In this document: positions 13,336 to 22,232 of the stretch, piece after piece
How the letters are laid out: each line of letters opens with the position of its first letter
Position numbering within the stretch: the stretch's first letter is position 1
Source: Clostridia bacterium
Lineage (GTDB): Bacteria; Bacillota; Clostridia; Oscillospirales; Acutalibacteraceae
Direction: 5' to 3'
Length of the DNA stretch: 24,247 nt
Assembly (NCBI GenBank): GCA_900770165.1
Contig: CAAGJJ010000147.1
Location: 1-24,247, forward strand
Made by a program: the position numbers and the translations under genes
The notes under the pieces: model-generated
Seen by the model: only the letters and a program-made list of their open reading frames with translations
What the model was told of the DNA's origin: nothing
Database searches by the model: none

Positions 13336-14493
13336 TTACTTATATATCTTTTCTTTAGATTTTTTTCTTATGTATGCACTAAAACGTTCATTAAATTCAC
13401 AAATAAATGGTCCCATATCATTTAAGTTAAATAATGAATGTGATTTTGCTGTAACAAATTGGTAAAACCATCCAAATAATCCTTCCTTTTTAATTCCAGC
13501 TTTCATGTCAGTAAAGTCAGGAATGAAAAACACCGATTTACTAATACTCTCCTTAACATTAGGCAATTCTCCTGAAATAGCATATTTACACCATATAATA
13601 GGCAAATTAACTCCTGCTGTCTGCACACAATATGCATTACCATCATTACGGAGATTTATCTCTAAAAAAAAATCTCTACCCTTTTTATCACGAATGAACT
13701 CCAAGCTAAACAACCCATTATAACCAATTGCTGACAGAAAACGTCCAACCACTTCAGCATTATAATTAAGGTTTTCGATTGGAGAAAGAACAAGGTAACC
13801 GGTATTTGTATTAAGAGGCTGCCTAATGATTTTAGTATAGCCAGGAATAATTAAATGCTTTCCATCATTCAACGAACAACCTATTAGCTGATACTCAAAA
13901 TCTTTTTCTAGATACTCCTGAATTTGCACATATTCCGCTTCAATTTCTTCTAGATAAGCATCTAGTTCTTCCCTTGAAGATGCAATATGAATATCGCCTT
14001 TTCCTTTCCCCTGCACACTTTTTTCCGGCTTAGTTATACACGGAAAAATATTCCAATTTGTTGTTTCTCCTTTTTTCACAACCTCCCATTTGGGAACAAA
14101 AAAACCACATTTTGAAGCAATTTCATCTTGCTTTATTTTTGACATCAATTTGGTAATATCAAATTTTACAGAAGGCAAGCGATAGTATTTTTTTAATCTG
14201 TCATAATTTGAAATAACCTGTTCTGCTGATCCGTCAGAACAACAGATAACAACACTATGCTGTTCGTTGCTTGTTCCCATCTTTATTAACCATTCAGGAA
14301 TATCCTTATCTTGATCTACGTAGTAAAGATTCTGTTTGTTAATATATTTACTCTTCGAAATTATATTCTTCTCCCGGTTAATTTTTTCAACTAATAAGGC
14401 TTTTATATTTATTTGCATTTCGCTATCTTCGCCAAGAGATCTAATAACGCCCAATGTATTGTGATGCAAACCACCAATAACTATTGCTTCCAT
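13336..14493 (-). CDS. ATP-grasp ligase, probably attaching an amino acid or other amine to the glycan or its precursor
   Basis: A 385-residue ATP-grasp enzyme of the carboxylate-amine ligase type. Seen here: an N-terminal Rossmann-like domain (EAIVIGGLHHNTLGVIRSLG), the nucleotide-binding KPEKSVQGKGKG at 155-166, IQEYLEKDFEYQL at 191-203, and the metal-binding LEFIRD (264-269) with LEINLRNDG at 277-285 (E265, E278, N280, R282, N283). Related proteins join an amino acid to a carboxylate, as in D-aspartate ligases, and occur in capsule loci where sugars carry amino acids. Its place between Wzy and Wzx suggests a decorating role in the same pathway. Substrate cannot be told from sequence. Confidence 0.75.
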   Translation of the reverse strand: MEAIVIGGLHHNTLGVIRSLGEDSEMQINIKALLVEKINREKNIISKSKYINKQNLYYVDQDKDIPEWLIKMGTSNEQHSVVICCSDGSAEQVISNYDRLKKYYRLPSVKFDITKLMSKIKQDEIASKCGFFVPKWEVVKKGETTNWNIFPCITKPEKSVQGKGKGDIHIASSREELDAYLEEIEAEYVQIQEYLEKDFEYQLIGCSLNDGKHLIIPGYTKIIRQPLNTNTGYLVLSPIENLNYNAEVVGRFLSAIGYNGLFSLEFIRDKKGRDFFLEINLRNDGNAYCVQTAGVNLPIIWCKYAISGELPNVKESISKSVFFIPDFTDMKAGIKKEGLFGWFYQFVTAKSHSLFNLNDMGPFICEFNERFSAYIRKKSKEKIYK

Positions 14494-14679
14494 ATTTGCT
14501 CTCTCCTTCTTATATATTCATATATTGATATTATTGACATAAAAACATTACATCCTTTTCTCTTCTAAACTCATGATAATATCTAAAAGATCATTCTGCT
14601 CTACAGAAACATAATATTCTTATGCTCCATAGGCGCATATCATTACTAAAGTAAAATAATTATTTATATTTTTAAAATA
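14494..14679. other. 186-bp AT-rich gap inside the polysaccharide operon
   Basis: This is the longest gap in the 10.9-24.2 kb gene run. It is very AT-rich with short A/T runs. No reading frame, strong hairpin or convincing promoter was recognised. It could mark a junction where modules were joined. Confidence 0.4.
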
Positions 14680-16116
14680 TCATTCTTTATTTATATTGAT
14701 ATTTAATTTTATTCTTGATGTGATATAGATTGTCAATAGAGTCAATATGAAAGAAAAATTAAAAAAACAAGACAAAAAACCATCTGCATATGCCCTTGGT
14801 GCATAAACAATATAATATGATGACATGATAATTATGGTATTTTTTAATATTTGATTTGATTTTAGATTATTAAATTGGATCAAAATATATCCGTATATAA
14901 CATTAATTAATGAAACCCCAATATATCCAAAATCATGATATACTTCCGCAATATATGAAGAACCCATTCCATAACCACCCAAGTACGCTTCTTTCTTCAC
15001 CATATAAGTTAATATATTACTAAGTGAATTACCATATAAGGCTCCTTCAATTGTATTTCCTCCATACTGTTGTACACCTAAAAAAATTCGAGCAATAAAA
15101 TTTTGAGTAATAAAATCAATTATCCCACTAAAAGAATAAAACTTGTCAGGAATTGCACTATCATACTCATATCCATATTCAATTACACTTACACTACCGC
15201 CTAACGAAATTATCATGTGCTTCGCCGAATTAAAAATGCTATTGTTTACATAGTTTAATCCATCACGGTAAGCCATTATATATTCAAAGAAAGTTAGAAC
15301 AACAGGAATTAACATGAGTGAAATAATATATGTTTTTTTCGATATAATATCATACCTTTTTTTATTTAATTCTTCATATAAAATACAATATGCTCCCAGC
15401 AATATCAATGTCATAACAATTACATTTCGCATCCCATATGCTAGTGATATTAACCCAATCAAAATTTTTAATCCAAAAACTAGTTTCATTTTTCTTGGAT
15501 TAGGTAATGTTGATAAGTAAATAAAAAACACAATATCAGCCATCTCAGATAATTTTGTAACTATACTAGGCAATAGTGAAGAAAAATTAACAAATGTCGC
15601 TGTATAACTACCAAGAATGTACGCCAAAATAAGTTTTTCAAGTGCACAAGCTAATTGACATAATCCAAAAAAAATATATATAGTTTTAGCTGCTTTTCTC
15701 ATTCTTTGTGTTCTGTCATTAGCTTTACTGTTATAAGAAAATCCTTTTTTTATATATGATTCTTTTAGCTTATCCCATTGTGCTAATATTACTCCAAAAT
15801 TTGCAAAATGGATAGATAGAAATAAACACAGGTAAGTGTGTAACATAGTATCTGTAATACGCTCTGATATCCCCATTTCTAATTGATTTACAACTATCTT
15901 ACCAAATAAAAAAACAAAAAGCGTAATAGAAAAGGCAAAAACCATAATTCTTTCCCTAGTACAACTCTTTATAGCAAACATTAACCAAGCTATGATTAAG
16001 GAAAAATACATCAGACTACCTTCAAACGAAATATAACCAAGAAAAAACAAAGGAATAGTTATAATAAGAAAGATATCTATTAGTAAATTCTTTTTTTTGA
16101 AATTAATATCGTTCAT
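14680..16116 (-). CDS. Wzy-like O-antigen/capsule polymerase
   Basis: A 478-residue, very hydrophobic protein with about 11-13 likely membrane segments. It resembles the O-ag_pol_Wzy type: a central cytoplasmic-to-periplasmic loop with AYRDGLNYVNNSIFNS, then LGGSVSVIEYGYEY and GGNTIEGALYGNSL, and a late block GGYGMGSSYIAEVYHDFGYI where family members carry conserved Gly, Ser, Glu and Tyr. It should polymerise lipid-linked repeat units on the outer face of the membrane. AGGTG lies before the ATG. Wzy proteins diverge widely; topology, context with Wzx and the conserved late block support the call. Confidence 0.82.
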   Translation of the reverse strand: MNDINFKKKNLLIDIFLIITIPLFFLGYISFEGSLMYFSLIIAWLMFAIKSCTRERIMVFAFSITLFVFLFGKIVVNQLEMGISERITDTMLHTYLCLFLSIHFANFGVILAQWDKLKESYIKKGFSYNSKANDRTQRMRKAAKTIYIFFGLCQLACALEKLILAYILGSYTATFVNFSSLLPSIVTKLSEMADIVFFIYLSTLPNPRKMKLVFGLKILIGLISLAYGMRNVIVMTLILLGAYCILYEELNKKRYDIISKKTYIISLMLIPVVLTFFEYIMAYRDGLNYVNNSIFNSAKHMIISLGGSVSVIEYGYEYDSAIPDKFYSFSGIIDFITQNFIARIFLGVQQYGGNTIEGALYGNSLSNILTYMVKKEAYLGGYGMGSSYIAEVYHDFGYIGVSLINVIYGYILIQFNNLKSNQILKNTIIIMSSYYIVYAPRAYADGFLSCFFNFSFILTLLTIYITSRIKLNININKE

Positions 16117-16171
16117 CTTAAAATCACCTCATAACAATATATTGTTTCGATTTTTTTATAAGATGCACTTA

Positions 16172-17251
16172 CTACAACATCAAATCATATTCCTTCTCAT
16201 ATTTTGGAGCTATATACTTAACGTCAAAGTCACGAATAATCTTTTGTGCTTTTTTCTTCATAGCATTTCTTAAGCTTTGATTTTCACACAATATCTTCAT
16301 TGCTGAAAATAATTCATCTTTACTACCAACACTATATAATATTCCAGCATCATTTATAACTTCCCTAATGCCACCAACATCTGTTGAAATAATAGGTAAA
16401 CCGCTAGCCATTGCTTCTAAGATTGACATGGGACAGCATTCAGAATTAGATGAAAGAACAAAATAATCACATTTTGCTAATATACAATTAACATCCGCTC
16501 TGTTCCCAAGAAATTCAATACAATCTTCTAACGACTGTTTCTTTATATATTCAATATAATTATTTTTTAAGGGGCCATCTCCCACCATAATAAGTTTTAA
16601 ATTATTATGTATTTTATGTAAACGCTCGAACGATTCTAATATAAGCATTTGGTTCTTTATTGATTCCATTCTTCCCACATGAACAAATTTACAGCTATTT
16701 CTCAATGAATTATCACATTGATATTTTGAAACTACTATAGGATTATATATAGTAACACCTATATCTTTGAAAGATTCACCAAGCTCTTTAACCATAGCAT
16801 CTGTTACACATTGTGCACAACCAACAATCCTCAAAAGTCTTTTTTCCCTAAGCTTCTTTAATAAAAATTTAAACTTAGAATGAAGAATTCTATTAGGGAA
16901 ACTATGTACCGTAAATATAAAAGGTTTCTTCTTTAAAAGACAATATAATGGTGCATAAAACGTATCTAAATGTCCATGAACTATATCTGGTTTAAACATA
17001 CTGATTTCTTTTAAACAAGTGATGAGTGCCATTATTTTACTAAAAAAACCTTTTGATTTATTAATAGACAAATACTGGCAATCCACTCCAGAATTATCAA
17101 ACTCCTTTTCAATTCCAGAATTTTGTCTCTCATATAATACAAATACTTTTATTTTGTATTTTTTTATGTTTATATTTCTAACTAATTCTAATAACATTGT
17201 CTGAGCTCCACCATAACTCAAATCATTAATGACTATTGCTACTCTCTTCAT
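16172..17251 (-). CDS. GT4-family glycosyltransferase
   Basis: A 359-residue GT-B enzyme. Seen here: the acceptor-side start MKRVAIVINDLSYGGAQTML, typical of GT4 proteins with a glycine loop; FVHVGRMESIKNQ at 189-201 (start of the donor domain); and the E-x7-E motif E271/E279 in SECCPMSILEAMASG. It is a retaining transferase adding one sugar to the growing lipid-linked repeat unit on the cytoplasmic face. The start was moved from the longest frame (17302) to 17251 because GGAGG lies just before that ATG and homology begins there. Donor and acceptor sugars are unknown. Confidence 0.87.
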   Translation of the reverse strand: MKRVAIVINDLSYGGAQTMLLELVRNINIKKYKIKVFVLYERQNSGIEKEFDNSGVDCQYLSINKSKGFFSKIMALITCLKEISMFKPDIVHGHLDTFYAPLYCLLKKKPFIFTVHSFPNRILHSKFKFLLKKLREKRLLRIVGCAQCVTDAMVKELGESFKDIGVTIYNPIVVSKYQCDNSLRNSCKFVHVGRMESIKNQMLILESFERLHKIHNNLKLIMVGDGPLKNNYIEYIKKQSLEDCIEFLGNRADVNCILAKCDYFVLSSNSECCPMSILEAMASGLPIISTDVGGIREVINDAGILYSVGSKDELFSAMKILCENQSLRNAMKKKAQKIIRDFDVKYIAPKYEKEYDLML

Positions 17252-17308
17252 CTTTCCTCCATTTCCTTTATTAATATAAACTCTAATCGTATAACTAAGC
17301 AACAGATA

Positions 17309-18391
17309 TTATCTCTTTGTAATAACATTCTCAATATATTTTTCCCATCTAAGAAAAATTTGTTTACTTGAATTAGTTAAGCGTATTTTTTGAGCCTCAC
17401 GCGCAAATGCTTCTGCTTTATTTCTATCACAAATCAAATCTTCTATTGCAGAACTTAAAGCATTAGCATCATTACATGGAACAATAATACCGTTTTTTCC
17501 ACTAGTTATTAAATCCCTTGCTCCACCAGGTTTACAATCGGTTGAAATACATGGTATACCAAGAGCCATGGCTTCCATCAAGGCATTAGGCATCCCCTCA
17601 TAATCAGATGTTAAAACAAATAATGAACTATCGTAAATGCAATTAAAAATATCTTTTCTACTAGGCAATATATTGATTCTATCACTTAATTTTTTTTGTT
17701 CAATATATTTTTCTAAATAATCTTTCAAAAGTCCATCTCCATAAATTTCGACTTTGTAATCATATAGCTTTTTACTGATTCGTGCAAATGCATCTATTAA
17801 CAATTTCTGGTTCTTCTGCTCATGCAATCTTCCCACATTAATAATTTTTTTACTACGTCTTTTACATGGAAGTATGTATTCACTTGATGAAACAGAAATA
17901 GCATTTTGAATTATCGTTGCCCTTGAACGAATATCCTTATTAAAATAATTTAGAGAACCTTTAGACTGAAAAACAAAACCATTTATTCTATAAAAAGATA
18001 ATTTTCGGATTGCTCCTAAAAGGCCTAAATATTCCTTATCGCCTGGATCACCACGTTCAGCATATATTATTTTTCCAACAATTTTCTTTCTCATCAGTGC
18101 TGTAAAATATGCTGATTGAAGCCAAAAATGAATAGATACATCTGCTTTTATTTGTCGTAAAGCATCGTATAATGCTTTAAATCTATTTATTAATTTAGGT
18201 CCCTTTTGTAATTCTGCATACGATAAATCATATACTTTAATTTTATTGGATATACTATACTTTTGATTATTACTAGCTAATACTAAAAGATGAACCTCAT
18301 GTCCCATATCAACCATAGCATTAGCAAGCATAATTATCTGTCTTTCTGCGCCACCTGCGCCATGCAAATATGCAACACATGCAATTTTCAT
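17309..18391 (-). CDS. GT4-family glycosyltransferase
   Basis: A 360-residue GT-B, retaining-type glycosyltransferase. It begins MKIACVAYLHGAGGAERQII, with the GGAER loop shared by capsular GT4 enzymes; the donor domain starts at INVGRLHEQKNQKLLIDAFA (184-203), and E-x7-E is E265/E273 in YEGMPNALMEAMALG. The start at 18391 is chosen over the longest frame (18409) because GAGG sits about 9 bases before it and the protein fold begins there. It shares the general GT4 fold with its neighbour but is not a close copy. Confidence 0.87.
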   Translation of the reverse strand: MKIACVAYLHGAGGAERQIIMLANAMVDMGHEVHLLVLASNNQKYSISNKIKVYDLSYAELQKGPKLINRFKALYDALRQIKADVSIHFWLQSAYFTALMRKKIVGKIIYAERGDPGDKEYLGLLGAIRKLSFYRINGFVFQSKGSLNYFNKDIRSRATIIQNAISVSSSEYILPCKRRSKKIINVGRLHEQKNQKLLIDAFARISKKLYDYKVEIYGDGLLKDYLEKYIEQKKLSDRINILPSRKDIFNCIYDSSLFVLTSDYEGMPNALMEAMALGIPCISTDCKPGGARDLITSGKNGIIVPCNDANALSSAIEDLICDRNKAEAFAREAQKIRLTNSSKQIFLRWEKYIENVITKR

Positions 18392-18418
18392 TCTCACTAT
18401 CCTCAACATTTCTGTAGT

Positions 18419-19381
18419 CTAACGATTATAAATTTTTGCTAATAGCACAATAAAAAATAAAAATCTATACTTGAAAAATGGAATTAAAATTTTAGCTTCT
18501 CTTCTTATATATTTTTGCGTTACTCTCCATTCATACTTAATTTGAAATTCAAACGTTTTCTCCCTTAAAGCTTTCATCATTTCTAACAATGAATTCTGCT
18601 TAGCGAACCTCAAAAGCCATAAAATCAATACCACAAAAGCAAATGATGCCAACGCATCCCTATACTCCTCCATTATTCCTTTTGCTTTTAGGTGCTCTTC
18701 CATTTTCTTTAATGTAACTTCCCATGTTCCATTAGAATTCTTTGATTGACTGCCAAGGTGATTAACATAGTGATATAATGGTTTTTCTATAAAAACTGCA
18801 TTATTTGCATTGCGTAACAATTCAAACGAAAAAATTGCTTCCTCGCCAACAGTATCCTCTGAATATCGCAAGTGCTCCCTTTCTACTAAATCACGACTAG
18901 CAGCTTTACGAACTCCGCCCCAAGGCATATAACCTGTCATTTGGCAACCTATCATATCTTTTCTATTCAAATCCTTAAAATTGGACATTTTTTCATGTCT
19001 GAGAATGTTCCCCTTAACATCTTCTTGCAGAACATCAATAAAAATCACTTCAGCCTTTGTCTCATTATATTTTCTTTCTAAAAGCTCAAAATAATTCTTA
19101 TCAATGTAGTCATCTGAATCCAAAAAAACAATATAATCTCCTGTAGCTTTATCTAATGCTCTATTACGTGTTAATCCTGGACCTTCATTCTTTTTAGTTT
19201 CAATAATAAAGCGTGAATCTTTAGCCGCATATTCCTGTAAAATTTCGTAGCTATTGTCAAGAGAACCATCATCAACAGCAATAATTTCCCAGTCCATATA
19301 AGTCTGATTACATACACTATCCAAACATTTTCTAAGATACTTTTCAGCATTATATACCGGAATAATAACGGAAATCTTCAT
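18419..19381 (-). CDS. GT2-family glycosyltransferase
   Basis: A 320-residue GT-A, inverting-type glycosyltransferase. It begins MKISVIIPVYNAEKYLRKCL, with DDGS at 37-40 and the metal-binding DSDD at 88-91 (IVFLDSDD). WGGVRKA and VGEEAIFSFEL (about 150-190) supply the acceptor side. The last 80 residues contain a hydrophobic segment (ASFAFVVLILWLLRF) and a basic tail that may hold it to the membrane. Gaps to both neighbours are about 20-27 bases. Confidence 0.88.
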   Translation of the reverse strand: MKISVIIPVYNAEKYLRKCLDSVCNQTYMDWEIIAVDDGSLDNSYEILQEYAAKDSRFIIETKKNEGPGLTRNRALDKATGDYIVFLDSDDYIDKNYFELLERKYNETKAEVIFIDVLQEDVKGNILRHEKMSNFKDLNRKDMIGCQMTGYMPWGGVRKAASRDLVEREHLRYSEDTVGEEAIFSFELLRNANNAVFIEKPLYHYVNHLGSQSKNSNGTWEVTLKKMEEHLKAKGIMEEYRDALASFAFVVLILWLLRFAKQNSLLEMMKALREKTFEFQIKYEWRVTQKYIRREAKILIPFFKYRFLFFIVLLAKIYNR

Positions 19382-19402
19382 AAACGCATCTCCAAAAAAC
19401 TC

Positions 19403-20221
19403 TTACTTCCTCAAAAAATTCTTATACAACCAATTCTGCACACTAATCGGCATCAAATACATAACCGTTTGCGCACATGCAATAATCGCCACATCCATAA
19501 AACTAGAATAACCCATTTTGCGGAATCTATTAATCGTGTCAATATAGCTCCACGTATTTTCCCAGCTTTTACGACGTTTAGCTAAATTCTCATCAGAGCG
19601 AAACCATAACAGAGATTCTTCAAAGTTCATAGCCTTGCAGCCACCAAAAAGCATTCTGCCGAAAAGATCTACATCCTGATTACGACGTAAATTTGCATAC
19701 CCTTCAAATTCAAGAACTTTGCTTTTTCTATACATAACACTCGGATGATTAAAAGCGCTACGCTTTTTGGCAAATTGGTAAATCTCACTATAATTACATG
19801 GTACAACCCTTCTAGCTGTCACATTATCCGGAGTACCATAAAATTCATCTACCGCTGAACCCATAATTGAGTTTTCAGGATGTTCTTCAAAAGCCTTAAC
19901 CTGCTTTTCACAGCGTTCAGGTTTAGAAATATCATCTGTATCCATTCTCGCAACAAGTTCATTTCTGCAATGCTCTAAGCCAAAATTTAAAGCTAAGCCT
20001 AAACCACGATTTTTTTCATAACCTACGATATTAAATAACTCCGGATAAGCAGTATTATACTTATCCAAAACAGCCTGCAATTCATCTGTAATAGGTCCAT
20101 CTTTAACAATAACAATCTCATCTGGCTTTAAAGTCTGTTCAACCATACTTTTTATCGCCAAATCAAGATATTCAGGTTTTTCTTTGATATACAATGACAT
20201 TAAGACACTGTACTTCTCCAT
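19403..20221 (-). CDS. GT2-family glycosyltransferase
   Basis: A 272-residue GT-A enzyme. It begins MEKYSVLMSLYIKEKPEYLD, the form seen in amylovoran/capsule GT2 proteins, with VKDGP (39-43) in the nucleotide-binding loop and the DxD-type ARMDTDD at 91-97. WENTWSYIDTINRF and a hydrophobic C-terminal stretch follow. The longest frame starts at 20296, inside the preceding gene; the ATG at 20221, 7 bases after that gene's stop and preceded by a GAAAGGGTG site, fits better. As the first transferase after the initiating enzyme it probably adds the second sugar. Confidence 0.87.
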   Translation of the reverse strand: MEKYSVLMSLYIKEKPEYLDLAIKSMVEQTLKPDEIVIVKDGPITDELQAVLDKYNTAYPELFNIVGYEKNRGLGLALNFGLEHCRNELVARMDTDDISKPERCEKQVKAFEEHPENSIMGSAVDEFYGTPDNVTARRVVPCNYSEIYQFAKKRSAFNHPSVMYRKSKVLEFEGYANLRRNQDVDLFGRMLFGGCKAMNFEESLLWFRSDENLAKRRKSWENTWSYIDTINRFRKMGYSSFMDVAIIACAQTVMYLMPISVQNWLYKNFLRK

Positions 20222-20228
20222 AACACTT

Positions 20229-20915
20229 TCACCCTTCATACTCATCCAACATCTTCTTCGCTTCTGCCTGCTTCTTATCGTATTCTTCTTTCTCAATCTG
20301 CCCAGTTCTCAGCAGCCAATCACCATAATCCTCGGCAGTTTCCATGCCGGCAGTAGCAATATCCTCCTGCGCTGAAACCTTGAACACCGTGCGGAAGATA
20401 ATCCGCATATCCTCAAAAAAGCTGATATCCTTGATATATTGCAGGTCAAAAGCAAATTTTTCTTTCCATGTAATATTGTTTCTTCCGCAAATCTGCGCTA
20501 AACCTGTAAGACCGGGATACACGCTCTGACGCTGCATCTCTTCTTCCGTGAAGAAAACCATATCACGCACAAGCTGCGGTCTTGGCCCCACTACGCTCAT
20601 ATCACCTTTAAAGATGTTAATAAGCTCTGGCAGCTCATCTGCTGAAGTTGCACGCAGCCTTTTGCCAAACTCCGTCAGGCGCACATCATCAGGTAGCAAA
20701 TTCCCTTCAGCATCCCGCTCATCTGTCATAGAGCGGAACTTGTACATTCTGAACAGCTTGCCATCCTTACCAGGCCGAATCTGAGTAAACAGAACCGGTG
20801 AACCAAGCCTTGTTTTTACCAGATAGCCAGTGTACAGCAGAATCGGGGACAGCACGATAAGTGCCATCCCAGAAGATACTATATCAAAAATTCTTTTAAA
20901 GAAATGTTTATACAT
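20229..20915 (-). CDS. PglC-type undecaprenyl-phosphate sugar-phosphate transferase (initiating enzyme)
   Basis: A 228-residue monotopic phosphoglycosyl transferase of the bacterial sugar transferase family. Seen here: the N-terminal re-entrant membrane helix (FDIVSSGMALIVLSPILLYT), the phosphate-binding QIRPGKDGKLFRMYKFRSM, the catalytic D93-E94 in TSADELPELINIFKGDMSVV and GPRPQL, and PGLTGLAQICGRN. It moves a sugar-1-phosphate from a UDP-sugar to undecaprenyl phosphate and starts repeat-unit synthesis. The neighbours upstream make a 4-amino-6-deoxy sugar, so that is the likely substrate. The acidic 40-residue tail (GMETAEDYGDWLLRTG...) exceeds the core. Confidence 0.9.
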   Translation of the reverse strand: MYKHFFKRIFDIVSSGMALIVLSPILLYTGYLVKTRLGSPVLFTQIRPGKDGKLFRMYKFRSMTDERDAEGNLLPDDVRLTEFGKRLRATSADELPELINIFKGDMSVVGPRPQLVRDMVFFTEEEMQRQSVYPGLTGLAQICGRNNITWKEKFAFDLQYIKDISFFEDMRIIFRTVFKVSAQEDIATAGMETAEDYGDWLLRTGQIEKEEYDKKQAEAKKMLDEYEG

Positions 20916-20927
20916 CCACTACCTCAA

Positions 20928-22211
20928 TCACTCAAAGCAAGCCTTGATCACTTCAATAATTCTCTCTTGCTCCTCAGCCGTCATCTTGTTATCACTCGGC
21001 AGGCACAGGCCGCGTTGGAAAATATCTGCGCCAACATCCTCTACACCGCCTGCGATATACGCATTCGTTCTGCATCTGCCGCTGCCGTCAACGGTTACGA
21101 ACTCATGCATGCGGTACATCGGCTGCATATGCATCGGCTTCCAGATAGGTCTGCCCTCAGCGTTGATGCTGAAGATTGCTTCGAGAATTTCTGTCGGACA
21201 GCTCTTGCCATGCTCGGCAACATAGCAAGCATCCTGCTCGCCGCGTACCTGTTTGCACATAGCCTCCGGCTTAATAATCATGGCGCTCAGCCAATAGTTA
21301 GGCTCGCAGCGTTCAGTGTCAAACGGATTCATCTCCACCGGCAAATCCTTCAGGCCTTCTTTATAACGCTCATAAACAGCCTTTTTCTGTGCAATATGCT
21401 CTTCAAGATGCGGATACTGGCCACGTACAACGCCTGCAATAACATTGCTCATACGATAGTTGTAACCAACATCCTCATGCTGATACCAAGGAGCATTTTC
21501 ACGGGACTGGGTAGACCACTTGCGTGCCTTGTTTGCATCCTCTAAAGAATTAGTGAGCAGGCAGCCACCGGCAGAGCCGGTAATAATTTTGTTGCCATTA
21601 TAAGAAATAGCGGAATAATCACCAAAGGAACCGCAGGGCTGACCGTCCCAGGTTGCGCCCATTGCTTCCGCTGCATCCTCAATCAGCAAAGCGCCATGTG
21701 CTTCGCAAATCTCCTTAATGCGCTTGATATCGCCGCTGAAGCCATACAACTCTGCGCTGATAACCAGCTTTACATCAGGATACATCTCGAACGCCTTTTC
21801 CAAAGCTACAGGATCCATATTCCAGGAATCGCGCTCTGTATCAATAAAAACAGGAATACCGCCTTCATAAACAACAGGGTTCAGCGTAGCATCAAAGGTC
21901 ATATCGCTGCAGAAAACACGCTTGCCTTCCAGCGCACCATGACTGATTTCCGGTTTGCCATACAGCTTTTCGCCGGCCAGCTTCACGCACAGATGCAGGC
22001 CCGGAGTGCAGGCAGCCAGTGCTACAGCGTATTTTACGCCAGCCTTTTCTGCTGCAATACGTTCAACCTCGTTGATATTCTCGCCTACAGTCGACATCCA
22101 GTTAGTCTCATAGGCCTCTGTAACATATTTCAGCTCTTCACCGTGCATCGTCGGCGTTGCCAGCCAAACCTTCTTCTCAAACGGTTTAAAATCTGCTTTT
22201 CTTACAAACAT
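20928..22211 (-). CDS. PglE-type DegT/DnrJ/EryC1 aminotransferase
   Basis: A 427-residue PLP-dependent sugar aminotransferase. Seen here: LIEDAAEAMGATWDGQPCGS (176-195), the cofactor-binding lysine K208 in ISYNGNKIITGSAGG, and the substrate/dimer blocks YNYRMSNVIAGVVRGQ and RPIWKPMHMQP. It should aminate C4 of the 4-keto-6-deoxy sugar made by the next gene upstream, using glutamate as donor. It lies 12 bases before the initiating transferase and 21 bases after the dehydratase gene. PglE-like is the best fit; the sugar isomer made cannot be decided here. A GAGGGG site precedes the ATG. Confidence 0.88.
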   Translation of the reverse strand: MFVRKADFKPFEKKVWLATPTMHGEELKYVTEAYETNWMSTVGENINEVERIAAEKAGVKYAVALAACTPGLHLCVKLAGEKLYGKPEISHGALEGKRVFCSDMTFDATLNPVVYEGGIPVFIDTERDSWNMDPVALEKAFEMYPDVKLVISAELYGFSGDIKRIKEICEAHGALLIEDAAEAMGATWDGQPCGSFGDYSAISYNGNKIITGSAGGCLLTNSLEDANKARKWSTQSRENAPWYQHEDVGYNYRMSNVIAGVVRGQYPHLEEHIAQKKAVYERYKEGLKDLPVEMNPFDTERCEPNYWLSAMIIKPEAMCKQVRGEQDACYVAEHGKSCPTEILEAIFSINAEGRPIWKPMHMQPMYRMHEFVTVDGSGRCRTNAYIAGGVEDVGADIFQRGLCLPSDNKMTAEEQERIIEVIKACFE

Positions 22212-22232
22212 TTATATGCCCCTCTTTCATGG

